Source of the DNA: Harmothoe impar
Taxonomy: Eukaryota; Annelida; Polychaeta; Phyllodocida; Polynoidae
Assembly (NCBI GenBank): GCA_947462335.1
Contig: OX381717.1
Span: 16,545,166-16,609,165 of the forward strand
Length of the DNA: 64,000 bases
Direction of reading: 5' to 3'
The notes under the pieces were generated by a model that searched no databases, was not told the origin of the DNA, and was given only the letters and a program-made list of their open reading frames with translations. Both the position numbers and the translations under genes were made by a program. Of this stretch, positions 22,406 through 34,692 are shown piece after piece (within the stretch, counting starts at the first letter, position 1; every line of letters begins with the position of its first letter).

Positions 22406-22549
22406 TAGACCAAAAACAACATGCGGACCCCTTTTACAACATGCGGCCCTACATACGGCCCTTTTTCCTCCATTTTCTCAATATATGCTGCCCCTAGACC
22501 TGCCACATTCAAGGGGGAAAATACCGACCGTATACAGATTTTTTGGTCT

Positions 22550-22715
22550 CCACATTATGTGGTGAAATGGAAAAACGCCACATTTGAATACGGACCCCCC
22601 ACATTTGAATACGGATCTCCACATATTATGTGGTGAAACGGAAAAACGCCATATGTCACATACGAACCCCCCATATGAGTCATACGGGGGGTCCATATTA
22701 TGTGGTGAAATGCCC
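22550..22715. repeat. Short repeats around ttatgtggtgaaa
   Basis: The words attatgtggtgaaatgg, catttgaatacgg and cggaaaaacgccat recur three to four times in about 160 bp. Confidence 0.7.
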
Positions 22716-23217
22716 CCATTGATAGCCAACAGGCTAATCTAATTGAAATAAACAGAGGCAGAATCCAGAGGCCTATATCGAGGGTCATATCCTACCCTGC
22801 TTTGATCACCACAATTAGGTGGAGCAAACCGATACTAAACTGCTTAAGTTAAATGGATTTAAGATAAGAATGTCGATAACAGAAGAGACACTGCCACTCT
22901 TCAAACGTATCATATGGAAAGTTTGGACACTTTAAGAGAAAACAGCTTGTCTTGCTAATGTTCAAACAGGTAATCAAGCACTGGTTAAAAGCAACTGGAA
23001 ATCTAAGAACGAGAATTGAAAGAAATATTCCCCAGGTCCAACTGTGGAAACAGACTCAATGAGGTTGATAGTCATCAGAGCCTGCGCTACTTGGGTGCTG
23101 TCTCTTCATCCAAAGCCTACCCCAAACCTGATCCGAGAGAGACCCTCTGATATCCCTCTTTGGTGCAGAATGGCCTTCTAGTACTGTTTTCCACTACAAG
23201 GGTGGGGCATAAACACA

Positions 23218-24063
23218 CACCAAATCAATTGCAACTAAAATGTGGCCGTACGTGATCGGTGGCCGTACATGATCGGAAGACTATAAAATCCACCAATTAC
23301 CCCATGCTCTTCACTATTTAACTCTTCTCACAATACCCACTGGCTGTAATGTATTTTTGGGGAGTTTATTAGGAAACACTACCAAAATATCTATAGGAGC
23401 CTCAGGGGAGTGCCTTAATGTACAGTCAATCATGTAAGTCACATGACATACATGACCGCCTGGGAATGTCATGTAAAATTTTCTTATAACCCACTGCTGC
23501 AGATGTTTCTGATAAAACATGTTAAGACTTATATCATATGTTCACCTTGCTATGGTTGATTCCTGTTTTAAATATGGTCAGAAAAGGTAATTATGGCAGT
23601 CAATAAATAATGGCAATGTACATCACATGATCGGTATTGAAATGTCATGTGTAATACTCTCACTAGACACATTTAAAGCTGGGCCGTCAGGGAATAAGTT
23701 CAGCATTTTCCACACATGGACTAAAGTAACAGTTCTACCAGAGGGCATCAGTGTTTGGACAAGGAACAATGAGCATTGTCCAGCTACAACATGTTCACCC
23801 TATCTTGTGCCTGTAAGAACTGAGCTCCCAGCCCTTAAGAGCCCTCTTTTGAATCAAAACTGAACTATATCCAAATGTGCTTTTGGACTCACTTCAACCA
23901 TGACGGTCAAGCATTAAATACCAAGACAGACATTATGTATACACCTTGTTGAGGTTTATATATGTTTTATCATGGCCAGAAATGGTAGAGCAGTCAATAT
24001 TCACCAATCATGTACAGCCGCCGATCATGTACGGCCAAATTATAGTTGCATCGATCTGGTGAG
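23218..24063. mobile_element. TIR element of about 850 bp, no coding capacity
   Basis: Left end caccaaatcaattgcaacta with tggccgtacgtgatcggtgg; right end is the near-complement (ccgatcatgtacggcca, then gttgcatcgatctggtg). The arms include a doubled ggccgtacatgatcgg. Interior segment 23840-23920 matches the inverse of 17538-17612. No transposase seen. Confidence 0.7.
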
Positions 24064-24179
24064 AGTGAGCCATAGGCGGCTTATTATCTTCCATTTACCA
24101 ATGTGAGTGTTGGTACATTTTCTAGTTTAGAACACAGTGAGATGGGAATACCCTCCCCAGCTGTATTAGCAACAAACTA

Positions 24180-24700
24180 ATAAGCCATTGAATTCCTTGG
24201 GTCCATATTAGGGGGGGGTAGGTATGATTATAATCAACCTTAGGACCATGGAAATGTGTGTTGCTAGGCAGATAAACAATTAGAATAGCCGTTGCTAGGC
24301 AACCAGCTGTATAAGCAACAAACTAATAGAACTATTGAATTCCTTGGGTCCTTATTAGGGGGTGTAGGTATGATAATAATCAACCTTGGGACCATGGAAA
24401 TGTGTGTTGCTAGGCACATAAACAATTAGAATAGCCGTTGCTAGGCAACCAACTCTATAAGCACGTACCGATAGAACCATTGCATTCCTTGGGTCCATAT
24501 TAGGGGGGTTAGGTATGATTATAATCAACCTCAGGACCATGGAAATGTGTGTTGCTAGGCAGATAAACAATAAGAATAGCCATTGCTAGGCAACCAGCTG
24601 TATTAGCAACAAACAGATGGAACCATTGAATTCCTTGGGTCCATATTAGGGGGGTTAGATATAATTATAATAAACCTCAGGAACTATCAAAGGTTGATTT
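24180..24700. repeat. Satellite with 146-bp period (locus 1)
   Basis: About 3.5 copies; the word attccttggg falls at 24192, 24339, 24484 and 24630. Each unit has two copies of a GTTGCTAGGCA motif, one of them the near-palindrome GTTGCTAGGCAAC. The same satellite recurs at 31390-32165. Confidence 0.9.
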
Positions 24701-25194
24701 ATAATCTTGTTATCACATAGCATAAATTTGTGTTGTGACACCTTAATCCAAGATGGCGGCACAATCCAAGATGGCGGCGCCCATTCTGACTTTTGGTAAA
24801 ATGCAAACATCATATACCTCCTTCACCACTTTTTTGGCCTATTTTCATTAAAATGTGATGTACGACAAGGCTATTTATTATGGGTGTAAAAATAACACTA
24901 ATGAGGATTTTCAAACTTACCAATGTAGTGGGATTAAATTTCATAGTGAAAACGTAAAAGCCACTACTCAATACCAACAGTTCATACTTGTTATTTTTAC
25001 TTCTCATTTTTATCTTTACCGTCATTTTTGTTGGTCATTTTTACCATTTTGTCTATTTTCTTTGATGTCATGACACTCTCAGTAGCTGTGACCTACATAA
25101 ACACTGACCCATACTGCAGGGCCGTCACATAGGGAGATGATTGGGGCCAACCCAGTGAACAAAAAGCATTATTTTACGTTAAAAAAAGAAGTCA

Positions 25195-25415
25195 TATGTG
25201 ATCCGTTTTAACAAATTGTTTGATTCGTGAACAGCTCATCAAAAGCGCTCATTTGACATATGACAAGTAGTATATCTATTCATACCTTCAAAAAATGTCA
25301 AAAACTCATTTTTCAAACAAAATAATTTTTCGACACTATGCTACTTAAAGTGTCGATATCTAGGCTCTAAACTGATTTCATAAAAAGGTAAAATGGGTCA
25401 CACAAAGCGTTATAT
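25195..25415. repeat. Partial TIR repeat related to 28745-29166
   Basis: tgtgatccgttttaacaaat on the left and taaaatgggtcacac on the right, with cactatgctacttaaa shared (inverse) with 28800-28830. Confidence 0.55.
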
Positions 25416-26049
25416 AATGTTATGAAATGTTGTATAACATTGTTTATTTACTAGGAAGTCCCAGCACTTAACCTTTAGGTAAACACCATTGTCGTCTGGA
25501 AAACTCAAGGCTCTCATCCTAGAAAAACAGTCGCGAAAATCAGTGTCATGCTTAGAAAAATGGTTTGTTTATCAATTTCTTGTTTTCATTGGATTGGCAC
25601 TAATGCATGGACATATGTTGTAATAATCATATATTTGAAAGGCTCTACAGATATTCGTGTTTGAAATATCATTAAAAGAAGCAAAACCGCCACATAGTAT
25701 CACACCAAATATCACTTTCAACAACTTGAGATGGAAGTTTTTTCACCATGCATAATACCGGTCTATACTAAAGAACCTAAAATGGAATATTTTTGTTCCA
25801 TTGACATTCCACAGCAATAGCAACAATAAATAATTGAAACAATTTGATGAAGGCATTATATGGTAATAACGATACAAAGTAAGCATCGTTTTAACATGTT
25901 TTTTTCTGAAACAAAAATGATCAACCGTTGTCTTGATCTACCGTATTTCCCCCCCTAAAATATGCTCAAAGTATTCCTTAAATATTACTTTATTTAATAA
26001 ACTGCAAACACCCATGCAGTGATATTTCATGAAAGGGGTTACCCAGGTA

Positions 26050-26300
26050 ACAAGAAACGTTTGATCAACGTTGATCAACGTTCATTTTAGGTTAATTGAA
26101 CCAAGAACTAGCTTTTTATTTGTATTATTTCAATGTTGAAACAACGTCGTTGTGGAAGATTTGATTTTAGAAACGTTGGTTTAATGTTTGAAAACAGTTG
26201 GCATACTAACGTTTTTTCAAGTAACCTGTCTTGAACATTGCTCAACATTTTTTGTGCACTCAAACCAATGTTCATTTAACCAATTGATTTAACGTTGGAT
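26050..26300. repeat. AACGTT-rich repeat
   Basis: Palindromic words aacgttgatcaacgtt, caacgtcgttg and tttaacgttgg recur. A related fragment lies at 26760-26820. No ORF. Confidence 0.5.
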
Positions 26301-26593
26301 TAACATATTTTTGAAATTCCAACCCACCCCACCAGATGGCAGTTTGATAGAACTAGTTTTGATGCTCTCCTCATTTATTTGCCTAAAAAAATCATTATAT
26401 TAACCATTTCTGATTCATCTATTTAACTATAAGTTAACATTAAGTGTACAAATATGTCTAGACTAAAGAATCTGATAAAATAATTATATTAGGCCTGTTT
26501 AATGGTGTGTCAGGTAGACACACCCACTCTGTAGCATTCAGAGATAGATGAATACTATTCTCAGTATAAATAAATTGGTTTGTATGAATCAAT

Positions 26594-26646
26594 GTGTTAG
26601 CATACTCTCTGATGGAGAGTATGCATACTCTCTAATGGAGAGTATT
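26594..26646. repeat. Short palindrome
   Basis: atactctctgatggagagtat followed by a second copy with one base changed; each copy is itself a hairpin. Confidence 0.8.
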
Positions 26647-26784
26647 CTAATCTCAACCTAAGCACTTGTAAGCTTGGGGAAACAATGTAAAATCAATGTA
26701 GGTAGATACTTTTGGATAGTATATGATCCCTACTGCACCAGAATATGTGTATTAGTTCATCGTTTTTTCACCCCTAGTTCAACG

Positions 26785-26790
26785 TTTATT
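26785..26790 (-). promoter_or_regulatory. Possible polyadenylation signal of the fucosyltransferase gene
   Basis: AATAAA on the minus strand, 104 bases beyond the stop codon. It is well placed, but the sequence is AT-rich. Confidence 0.3.
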
Positions 26791-26893
26791 TAATGTTCAT
26801 TCAACATTGATTTGAGTCCACGAAATGGAGTTGTACCAGATAAGTCAAAGGGGTAGACCTATGTAATGTACATCACTTCATGTTCCTGCTTTA

Positions 26894-27988
26894 TCATTTC
26901 GTATTAGAGCCCATCACTTTTTTCAAAAAGTTCTCATCACAGTCTGTATTTCTATTCCAAAAAGTATCCCAATTTAAATTTCTTGTTGTTCTCATTGATT
27001 TATTGTGCAATGCCTTACACAAATTGCACCATGGACTGCGACCACCAAGTTTATGTGTTCTTCTCCACTGGAAATACTCCAGGTAAGCTGTGGTATTCCT
27101 ATCTAGGTACTTTAAATACTCTGATAGTTTTTCGGGTGACTTGAAGTTCCGAACATTTATATATGACCCAGGTGGCAGTCTGACTTTGTATTCCTTATCT
27201 GACATCCCTCCATATACAATTGGTAACAGACCTACTTCTAGCGGCCATATTGGTTTATAAGTTATGTAATCTTCACATATGGAATTTTCAAATGATAGAA
27301 AAAATTTGTAACGCCCAGTATTTGCCAAATTCTCAAAACAAGACTCGCCAGGACAAGGCTTTCCACACCATCCATAAATATCAACTTTGATATAAGTACT
27401 AAGTTTGTCAACATATATCCTTCTTTTGCCTGGAGTGAGACAATTACTAACAACCCATGCTATCATCGAATCATTTTTATTCCTGTTGAATGTCAGTTGT
27501 GGAAGTGAGTTCACCGTTACGTTGACAGACTCACGCTGATTTGTTATTCGTGAGATTGAAAAGTATGGCAGAAAGACATCAGATTTGCGGTTATATGTCA
27601 TGGACCAATTATAAAAGTGATCCCCTTTGACAAAATCCCCTCTATAATAGGGGGATTCCAAGAGAAGCATGATATAGACTTGATCAGGGTTTCTCCTCTC
27701 TGGTGGCTCATGTGGATTTCTTCCATGAAATATCAATGCATCATGATCCAAGGGATTTGTTCGGTTGAAAGAAAATATGCATGTCCCATCACAATCATGC
27801 TCCCCTCGTACAGCTGGGCTCCATTTGGTATCAGCAAAAAATGGGGTCATGAATAAAATGCTCTTGGGTCTGTCCACTTTAAATGGTGGTGTCAGGGAAA
27901 GTTCATTTTCAAAGACACTGAATATCAACATATAGGCTGTAAATAGTGCCACCATCAGGACTGAGAAGAAACATTGTCCTGGCTCCAT
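26894..27988 (-). CDS. GT10 alpha-fucosyltransferase-like protein, intronless, 364 aa
   Basis: Family role: transfer of L-fucose from GDP-fucose to N-acetylglucosamine-containing glycans in the Golgi lumen. Seen: short cytoplasmic start, a membrane anchor at about residues 7-25 (type II), a stem, then the GT10 donor region at about 226-310 with YKFFLSFENSICEDYIT, PIVYGG, LPPGSYINV and YLEYFQWR. Six N-glycosylation sites are likely (NRT, NWS, NVT, NDS, NTT, NKS). Length fits animal GT10 enzymes (about 350-400 aa). Oddity: residue 244 is Tyr where the family has Glu (DYIT-E-K); the following KPIWPLE also departs from the usual K-[FL]-[WF]-R-N-A. The Glu contacts the donor nucleotide sugar in characterised family members, so activity is uncertain. 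The start is the Met before the anchor. An acceptor-like TTTTTTCAG at about 28006-28013, 18 bases upstream, suggests a spliced 5' UTR. Confidence 0.9.
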   Translation of the reverse strand: MEPGQCFFSVLMVALFTAYMLIFSVFENELSLTPPFKVDRPKSILFMTPFFADTKWSPAVRGEHDCDGTCIFSFNRTNPLDHDALIFHGRNPHEPPERRNPDQVYIMLLLESPYYRGDFVKGDHFYNWSMTYNRKSDVFLPYFSISRITNQRESVNVTVNSLPQLTFNRNKNDSMIAWVVSNCLTPGKRRIYVDKLSTYIKVDIYGWCGKPCPGESCFENLANTGRYKFFLSFENSICEDYITYKPIWPLEVGLLPIVYGGMSDKEYKVRLPPGSYINVRNFKSPEKLSEYLKYLDRNTTAYLEYFQWRRTHKLGGRSPWCNLCKALHNKSMRTTRNLNWDTFWNRNTDCDENFLKKVMGSNTK

Positions 27989-28013
27989 CTTCCTTCTTAA
28001 TCTTTCTGAAAAA

Positions 28014-28740
28014 ATCTTAATAATATCATTAGTATGTAAATTTACAATGAAGAGGATCCAGATTTTTCACTTCAGTAAATAAGTATGAGCCACATACATG
28101 TAAATATGGCTGTGTGTCATGCAATAGGGCCTATTTGCAGGTTTTTGAGCCGCTGCAATCTTTGACGAGATGCAATCTTTGACCAGCTTGATAGAAAACA
28201 GTTTATTGAGGGCAGATGAAGATATATAACAATTTCAACATCTTTTTCCAGCCCATTTATATCCGATCAAAAACTTTCAACTTGACCTGATATTATGAGA
28301 TACAGCAATTTACTTATTTTCAGCTATAATTTCCATTAACTTCATTGTATTACGCAAATTATTAGACTTTTATATAATGTTTAGATATTTGCAAATCAGA
28401 TTTTCTGGTTGAATCCGGAATTACATGCATATTGTACCGAAGATATGGGGAGAAAATCCCTTCCTCCCCCTTTTTAAATCAAAAGAAGAATTTCCCCAAC
28501 CTGTATACTGTATGTTTGTCATCAGTACTGTTGCCCTATATCCAGCATCATTATCTTACAGGAATTATAGCATGTTCCAAGGTGTAGAAAATCACCCTTT
28601 TTCAGTTGTATGTGATTCCTATCATAGTGCAATAACTATGGCTCGGAAATTTTTGGTCAAGTTGATATCTTGATCTCCGTTCTTACCTATGGGTCCCTTA
28701 GGTGTAGACTAAGTAGAACACTAAGTGTATGAACAGCCAC
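28014..28740. other. Upstream region of the fucosyltransferase gene, nothing recognised
   Basis: AT-rich sequence. 28140-28215 has ttgaccag and a ttgagggcagatga word like the family F centre at 13480-13575. No exon is supported. Confidence 0.5.
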
Positions 28741-28744
28741 ATGT

Positions 28745-29166
28745 ATGTGACCCATTTTAACGAAATGGGTCGGAAGTCGCATCTTTAAGAGCTTAGCTTT
28801 GGGCATTTTAAGTAGCATAGTGTGGAAAAAACAAGTTTTTGACATTTGTAACATATTTCTAGCTATCTTCTGGCAAACTAAGTTAAAGACCAATTTTCTA
28901 ACCCCATTTTCCCCAAAATGATGGGCATGTGATTCACAATTGTATTGTATGATATAGTTATTATCAAATTGAAATGTTAATTATCTCATTTTAATTAATT
29001 TCAACAAAAAAGTATCAAAAATATTGCCTAAGAGTGAATATTGGGCAATATACCGCTTATCATTATATCAAATGAAAGCTATTAATGAGCTCTACACAAA
29101 TCTAGCAATATCAGAACATTTTATACCTGCGACTTTCGACCCATTTCGTTAAAACGGGTCACATTT
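28745..29166. repeat. MITE with about 36-bp terminal inverted repeats
   Basis: Left end tgtgacccattttaacgaaa with tgggtcggaagtcgca; right end gcgactttcgacccatttcg with ttaaaacgggtcaca. Related partial copy at 25195-25415. Confidence 0.85.
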
Positions 29167-29169
29167 GTG

Positions 29170-30005
29170 ATATCATCCCCTGTCATATTCTAATGACTAC
29201 ATGTCACTGAAAGATCACATGTCTAGGTCATGATGTACCAATAAAGCCTGTAATACTTCAATTATCACCCGCACGCTTTAACATATATATAAGCATGTCC
29301 TAGTCATGCTGTTTACCACCAAAGGGGCTATGCAAATGGGCCGGTGCCATTAAATATGGACTTTATGAAAGGAGTGTGTCATTAACAAACACTAAGTTGC
29401 GTGATGCTTCCATGAGATTCTCATAATGTTGTTCAAGCCAGCTCATAAAACATCATGCTATGTGGTCGTTTCATACATGTACAGGGCTTTATACATGGGG
29501 CAATATTTTAATTGACTTGGTCTGGGCTGAACAACATGACAAACAAGTCTAATCTACTTACTTTGTCTAAAATGTCTAAAATTCTCAAAAGTAGTCTAAT
29601 GATGAAGGTATTTTCTCCCATGGCCCTGTTTTCTAATGCTTAATCCCACCGCCTTCCTTATTAGGAGACAGTGTATCATTATGGCAAAACACCCATCATG
29701 CCAAGCCAACAGAAATAACAAATGTTGACTTTGGTTTACAGAAATGTATTTTTCAATATTTTAGACTCCTGTCTATTCGCTGATTTTGTGTTGGGGGTGG
29801 GGGGCACCTAACCAATAGTAACCCCTTTTATGTGCACTTTTATGTTATATAATTATCCTCATGAAAAGGATATTCGGACATATGAACTAGAAAGAATATG
29901 CGATTTTTTTATTGTGTTGGTTCATCATATTTTCTAGATGTATTTCCAGATGTTATAATCAAATAATGTACAATTTGACGCAAAGAACATGTACACATAC
30001 TTATA
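29170..30005. other. Intergenic, nothing recognised
   Basis: AT-rich sequence with no convincing reading frame or repeat. Confidence 0.5.
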
Positions 30006-30007
30006 CA

Positions 30008-30090
30008 GGAAAGGCTTTGGATTATAAATAATATATATTGTTTTTAATCCAAAGCTAATGTATATATTGTTTATGATCCAAAGCCTTTCT
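30008..30090. repeat. Hairpin repeat
   Basis: gaaaggctttggatta on the left, an internal taatccaaagc, then tgatccaaagcctttc on the right, separated by AT runs. Confidence 0.8.
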
Positions 30091-31385
30091 ACTCAATGTA
30101 TTTGATTATACAATGATTAAAAGTATCCCTCACCATCGAAGAGGTTCCTCTGTATGTGCCTCTTCTGTATATAATACCAGCTTAAATCAGCAGCAAATGT
30201 TTAGGTACACCACTCCTTGTTGTCTCGAACTCAGGAATGGTGTGGAGCTCTGGAGTTCGCTATTAAATTCATGAGATTGAATCTAAGCAATTTGGGAGCA
30301 AAATTGGGAGGCATCTACATGTGCACTGAACAAAGTTCTATCACAAAATGATTCATGCAACATATCAATCAGTCCATCAATATTTGGGTCATGGGCCGCA
30401 ACTGACGCTATTTATAGCATTGCCGTGACCCACTTATTATAGTAGGAGGAGGGTGCGTCACTATCTGCCCTACACTGGCGACATGTGCTTGGTTATCTGC
30501 AATATTTTGCTCCCCTACAATGCTATGGCTATGGAGGTCAGTCCCGCAGCAAGACTGGCTCAAAGCAGAGGGGGGACTTTACTCTCAGTTAAAAAAATAT
30601 TTCATGTTCTGGACCCCAGGAATAATCTTGATTGTGCCTAGTAACAAATATGTGACCTCTCAATGAATTTAAATACATGTATTCTCTCCAGAATACCATG
30701 CTCAAAGGAGATGGGGGACTTTTACTGACATACCCTTCTTCTAATTACCGACTCCACTACATACCGAGACTGTGCTTGGACATGTGGGTTCTTGCGCATG
30801 ATTTGGGTTGAATGTAGCATGTATAGTAGGCAAGCTGCACCTATTTTAAGCACAGAATTGACTGCTTTGAGTCAGATAGACATATTCAATACGATTGAAT
30901 GCCACTTAATGCCACTGAAATTTAGTGATGACCTTTCCAGGACCTTTTTAAATAGAGCATTTGCCGCGGTTAATAAAGAGTGGCCTTGAGCAAAAAAAAA
31001 AGAGATTTAAATGCCAATGTCCATGCAGGGTTGGAGACTACAAAATGATAGGAATGTTGAATGTAGTACTTCAGATTCAATTTTTTAAAATCAGATTTCC
31101 ACATTGAGTTCAGGTGGGAGCTGGGTTTGGTGATTCCAGTGGCACAAGACTTAAATAAGCCTACCTAAATTCACCTAGCTAACTACCATAAATTGTTGCG
31201 TATAAGATTGCGTATAAGCCACGCCTCGACTTTGCACGAATGCTATCAGCTGCACTGGGGATCTGATTATAGTGTTTTTAGCACTGTAACATAGTGGCAA
31301 CAAGAATTGCGGTTGTTGCCGCGTGAAAAAATGCCTCATGAGCGGTGTCACTGCAACAAAGTATGACATTACCACACTGTTATTC
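30091..31385. other. Intergenic, little recognised
   Basis: A short inverted pair at 30387-30432 (gggtcatgggccgcaac and ttgccgtgaccc) and a repeat fragment at 31190-31300 (gcgtataagcc, gatctgattata) are all I see. No gene is supported. Confidence 0.5.
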
Positions 31386-31389
31386 TGTT

Positions 31390-32165
31390 TTAATTAATTA
31401 ACCTGTTGCTATGCTAGGCACATACACAATTAAAATGGTTGTTGCTATGCAACCAGATGTATTGGCAACAAATCAATAACCATAGGACTCTTTAGGTCCA
31501 TATTAGGGGGATAGGTATAATTAACCTCGGGAAAATAGAAGTGTGTGTTGCTAGGCAGATAAACAATAATAATGGCTGTTGCTAGGCAACCAGATGCATT
31601 AGCAAGAAACCAATAGAACATTGAATTCCTTGGGTCCATATTACAAGGGTAGGTATGATTATAATCAACCTCAGGACAATAGAAATGTATGTTGCTAGGC
31701 AAATAAACATTAAGAATAGCTGTTGCTAGGCAACCAGTTTTATAAGCAGCAAACCAATAGAACCATTGACTTCTTTGAGTCAATTTTAGGGGGTAGGTAT
31801 GATTATAATTTACCTCATGACCATAAAAGTGTGTGTTGCTAGGCAGCTAAACAATCAGAATGGATGTTTCTAGGCAACCAGCTGTATTAGTAAAAAGCTA
31901 ATAAAACCATTGAACTCCTTGGGTCCATATTAGGGAGGTAGGTATGATAATAATCAACCTCAGGACTATAGAAATGTGTGTTGCTAGGGAGAGAAGCAAT
32001 TAAAATAGCTGTCGCTAGGCAACCTGCTGTATCAGAAACAAAGCAATGGAACCATTGAATACCTTGGTTTCCTTTCAGGTGGGGTAGGTATAGTTATAAT
32101 CAACCTCAGGACCATAGAAATGAGTGTTGCTAGGCAGCTAAACAATTAGAATAACTGTTTTAACA
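31390..32165. repeat. Satellite with about 145-bp period (locus 2)
   Basis: Just over five copies of the same unit as 24180-24700, more diverged (139-146 bp spacing). The motifs gtgttgctaggcag and gttgctaggcaacc recur in each unit. An abrupt end at about 32165 leads into unrelated sequence. Confidence 0.9.
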
Positions 32166-32329
32166 CTGTTCCTCTCTCTGCCTCCACACTTCAGTGGCCC
32201 CAGACTACATGCTGTGCCTAGTTTACTGCAATGGGTGACATAATTATAAATATGGGGCTGTACCTCACCGAATCAATCCAAGTTGAAAGCCTGTGAAAGG
32301 GTCCAATATGTAACTGGGTACAATTTATG

Positions 32330-32545
32330 ACCGTCTTGAAAGAGAAAAGTTTATTTAGAGCAGATAAAAAAGATTAAATAGAAATGTGTAATTTAAAGTT
32401 TTAAAGCTTTCATTAACTTTTTCTGCCCTTTTCTGTCTACATTTGCCCTAAATAAAGCGTTTTCTTTCAAGCTAATCGTAGTATGCACCCAGTCTTTGAT
32501 TGCACTTGGTCATAGAGTTTAAACTCGGATCAATTTGGTGAGACA
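32330..32545. repeat. Foldback fragment related to family F
   Basis: cttgaaagagaaaagttta and tttagagcagata on the left pair with tgccctaaataaagcg and ttttctttcaag on the right. The centre resembles that of 13348-13763. Confidence 0.55.
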
Positions 32546-32594
32546 CATCCCTAGGGTCCAGAAGAACAGTGGCCCAGAAGGGCCAAATGGATAG

Positions 32595-32715
32595 AAAAGT
32601 GAAAAGTGAAAAGTGAAAATCAAAAAGTGAAAAGTGAAAATCAAAAAGTGAAAAGTGCAAACCAAAAAGTGAAAAGTGCAATCGAAAAGTGAAAACCAAA
32701 AAGTGAAAAGTGGTT
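32595..32715. repeat. AAAAGTGAAAAGTG minisatellite
   Basis: Tandem repeats of aaaaagtgaaaagtg with variable spacers (aaatc, caaacc). Confidence 0.9.
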
Positions 32716-32839
32716 TGAGGTTTGAGGTTTGAGTTTTCCACTTCCAGTGTCACACTGTCAATCAGTCGACAGGTAGTGACAGGTATCTTTTAGCATTGGG
32801 ATATGGTTCAGAAGCCAGAGAAGGCCAGTAGTGGTGTAA

Positions 32840-33190
32840 AAATTTCATATAACACAATAAGAGTCAGATTTCCCAAAAATGTCAAATTTGACAAGAAAGT
32901 TGTCAATTTTCGTAAAAGGGTCAGATCTTCATAAAATTTCCAATTTGCCGAGAAAAATTGTCAGAATTTCCAAAAATGTGACTTTTGGGAAATTGTCAAA
33001 TTTGCATGGAAAAAGGGTCAGAAATTAAAAAAGTCAATTTTTTCCAGGAAAATGTCCTTTTTGACGAGAAAAATTGATCAGAATTTCCAAAAATTTGATT
33101 TTCGGGAAATTGGCAGAAATGGCGAGAAAAAAAGTCAAAAATGAAAAACATCAATTTTTTTTTGCGGGCAAATGTCCAATGATTTGTAAC
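32840..33190. repeat. Diverged tandem repeat (gtcaaatttg..aaaaa)
   Basis: About six loose copies of a roughly 60-bp unit with gtcagaaatt, ccaaaaatg and gacgagaaaa words. Confidence 0.7.
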
Positions 33191-33471
33191 CATGGTTGTA
33201 AGAAATTTCGTATTTGGCACTAGATGCTGTAGACATAAATTGTATAAAATATCTTTTTTTTTTTTAACAAGGTTTTATTTGGGCAAAGTTGTATTTGTAA
33301 TTACAAGTTTTACACCAGGTTCTGCCACCCGGGCCCATATGACAAGGTCTGTTGTTTGAATGTGAGTATGGCAAAAACAGGTATATTGATAGGTATAGGC
33401 TCAAGTATGCGAGAATGTCCAAGATCTACTCATAACATATCGTATAGTATCATAATGTATAGAGTGTTTGA

Positions 33472-33545
33472 GTGCCTGAAAAGATTCCACCAGGATTCGA
33501 ACCCAGGTCCCTGCGCTTGCCAAGGGAGTATCCTACCTCTAGATT
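33472..33545 (-). repeat. tRNA-derived (SINE-like) sequence, copy 1
   Basis: On the minus strand the T-arm/box B ggttcgaatcc (33493-33503) is preceded by a tRNA-like anticodon-arm segment (ctcccttggcaagcgcag) and a box-A-like aggtaggata. The 5' acceptor strand does not pair with the 3' one, so it is not an intact tRNA gene. Confidence 0.5.
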
Positions 33546-33757
33546 TTGGGCAACACCACTGTGGCTCCGCACGGTACCAAAACTTTCCCACTCCCTGTTC
33601 CCAGGACACTCTGGGGGTGCCCTATGTTTCCAAGGTCACCAGCGCCAGCTGATTGAAGTGTTACTATACTGTACCGGTCCAGACACCAAGTCTCTGATCC
33701 CCTCCCACAAAGTGGGACCCCTCAGTGGAATCTCCAGTGTAATAGTTGCCCAAAAAA

Positions 33758-33815
33758 ATAAGATTCCACCGGGATTCAAACCCGGGTTCCTGCGCTTGCC
33801 AAGTGAGTATCCTAG
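33758..33815 (-). repeat. tRNA-derived (SINE-like) sequence, copy 2
   Basis: Same unit as 33472-33545 with box B changed to ggtttgaatcc (33772-33782). The flank tttgggcaacaccactgtgg, which follows copy 1 at about 33546, recurs at about 33919-33938, so a longer element is duplicated. Confidence 0.5.
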
Positions 33816-33989
33816 GGAATCATATGACCAGGGAATCATATGACTCCTTTCGACCGCCACCACGTCTGGACTGGTACAGCATACACTGTGGGAGGGTGCT
33901 GCCACGGTGGTGTGCCCGTTTGGGCAACACCACTGTGGCACAATCCCGAATCGCTACACTAGTATACAACAGCACTATCATAAGATGAA

Positions 33990-34380
33990 AAACAATGCAT
34001 TTAGCTATTTAGATAAACAGCCAAACAGCCAACACATCTATAGATTGTTACACTTTTATTGTTGAATTAAAGTTATTCATGTTACAAATCTGGAATGCAT
34101 CTGATAGGTGCAACAAATGCATTTATTTAATTCACACACAAGTTATTTGTCTGTAATCCACATAATGTTGCGAACAATAATTTTAGATAAGACCCTCTGG
34201 TAGAAATTGATTTGAACTAATGAGGGAATCATTTTATATTGCAAGCGTTTTTATGAGAGAGTTAGAAAGGTGAGGGCAAAGGAAAAAGAGTAGGAGGGAG
34301 TTGGAGGCAATGAGTGTTTGGTTATATTAGACCTTAATTTGTTAATTTAGTGTTTAAGCAAATTCAAAAATGAAAGGTAT
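33990..34380. other. Intergenic, nothing recognised
   Basis: AT-rich with no supported feature. Confidence 0.5.
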
Positions 34381-34383
34381 ATT

Positions 34384-34692
<309 letters not shown>

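Noticed and set aside
21364..22512. Several Pro/Ser/Val and Gly/Arg open frames
   Set aside because: All are frames of the inverted 20-bp minisatellite arms.
33472..33545. Functional tRNA gene
   Set aside because: Box B is good but the acceptor stem does not pair and the 5' half is degenerate.
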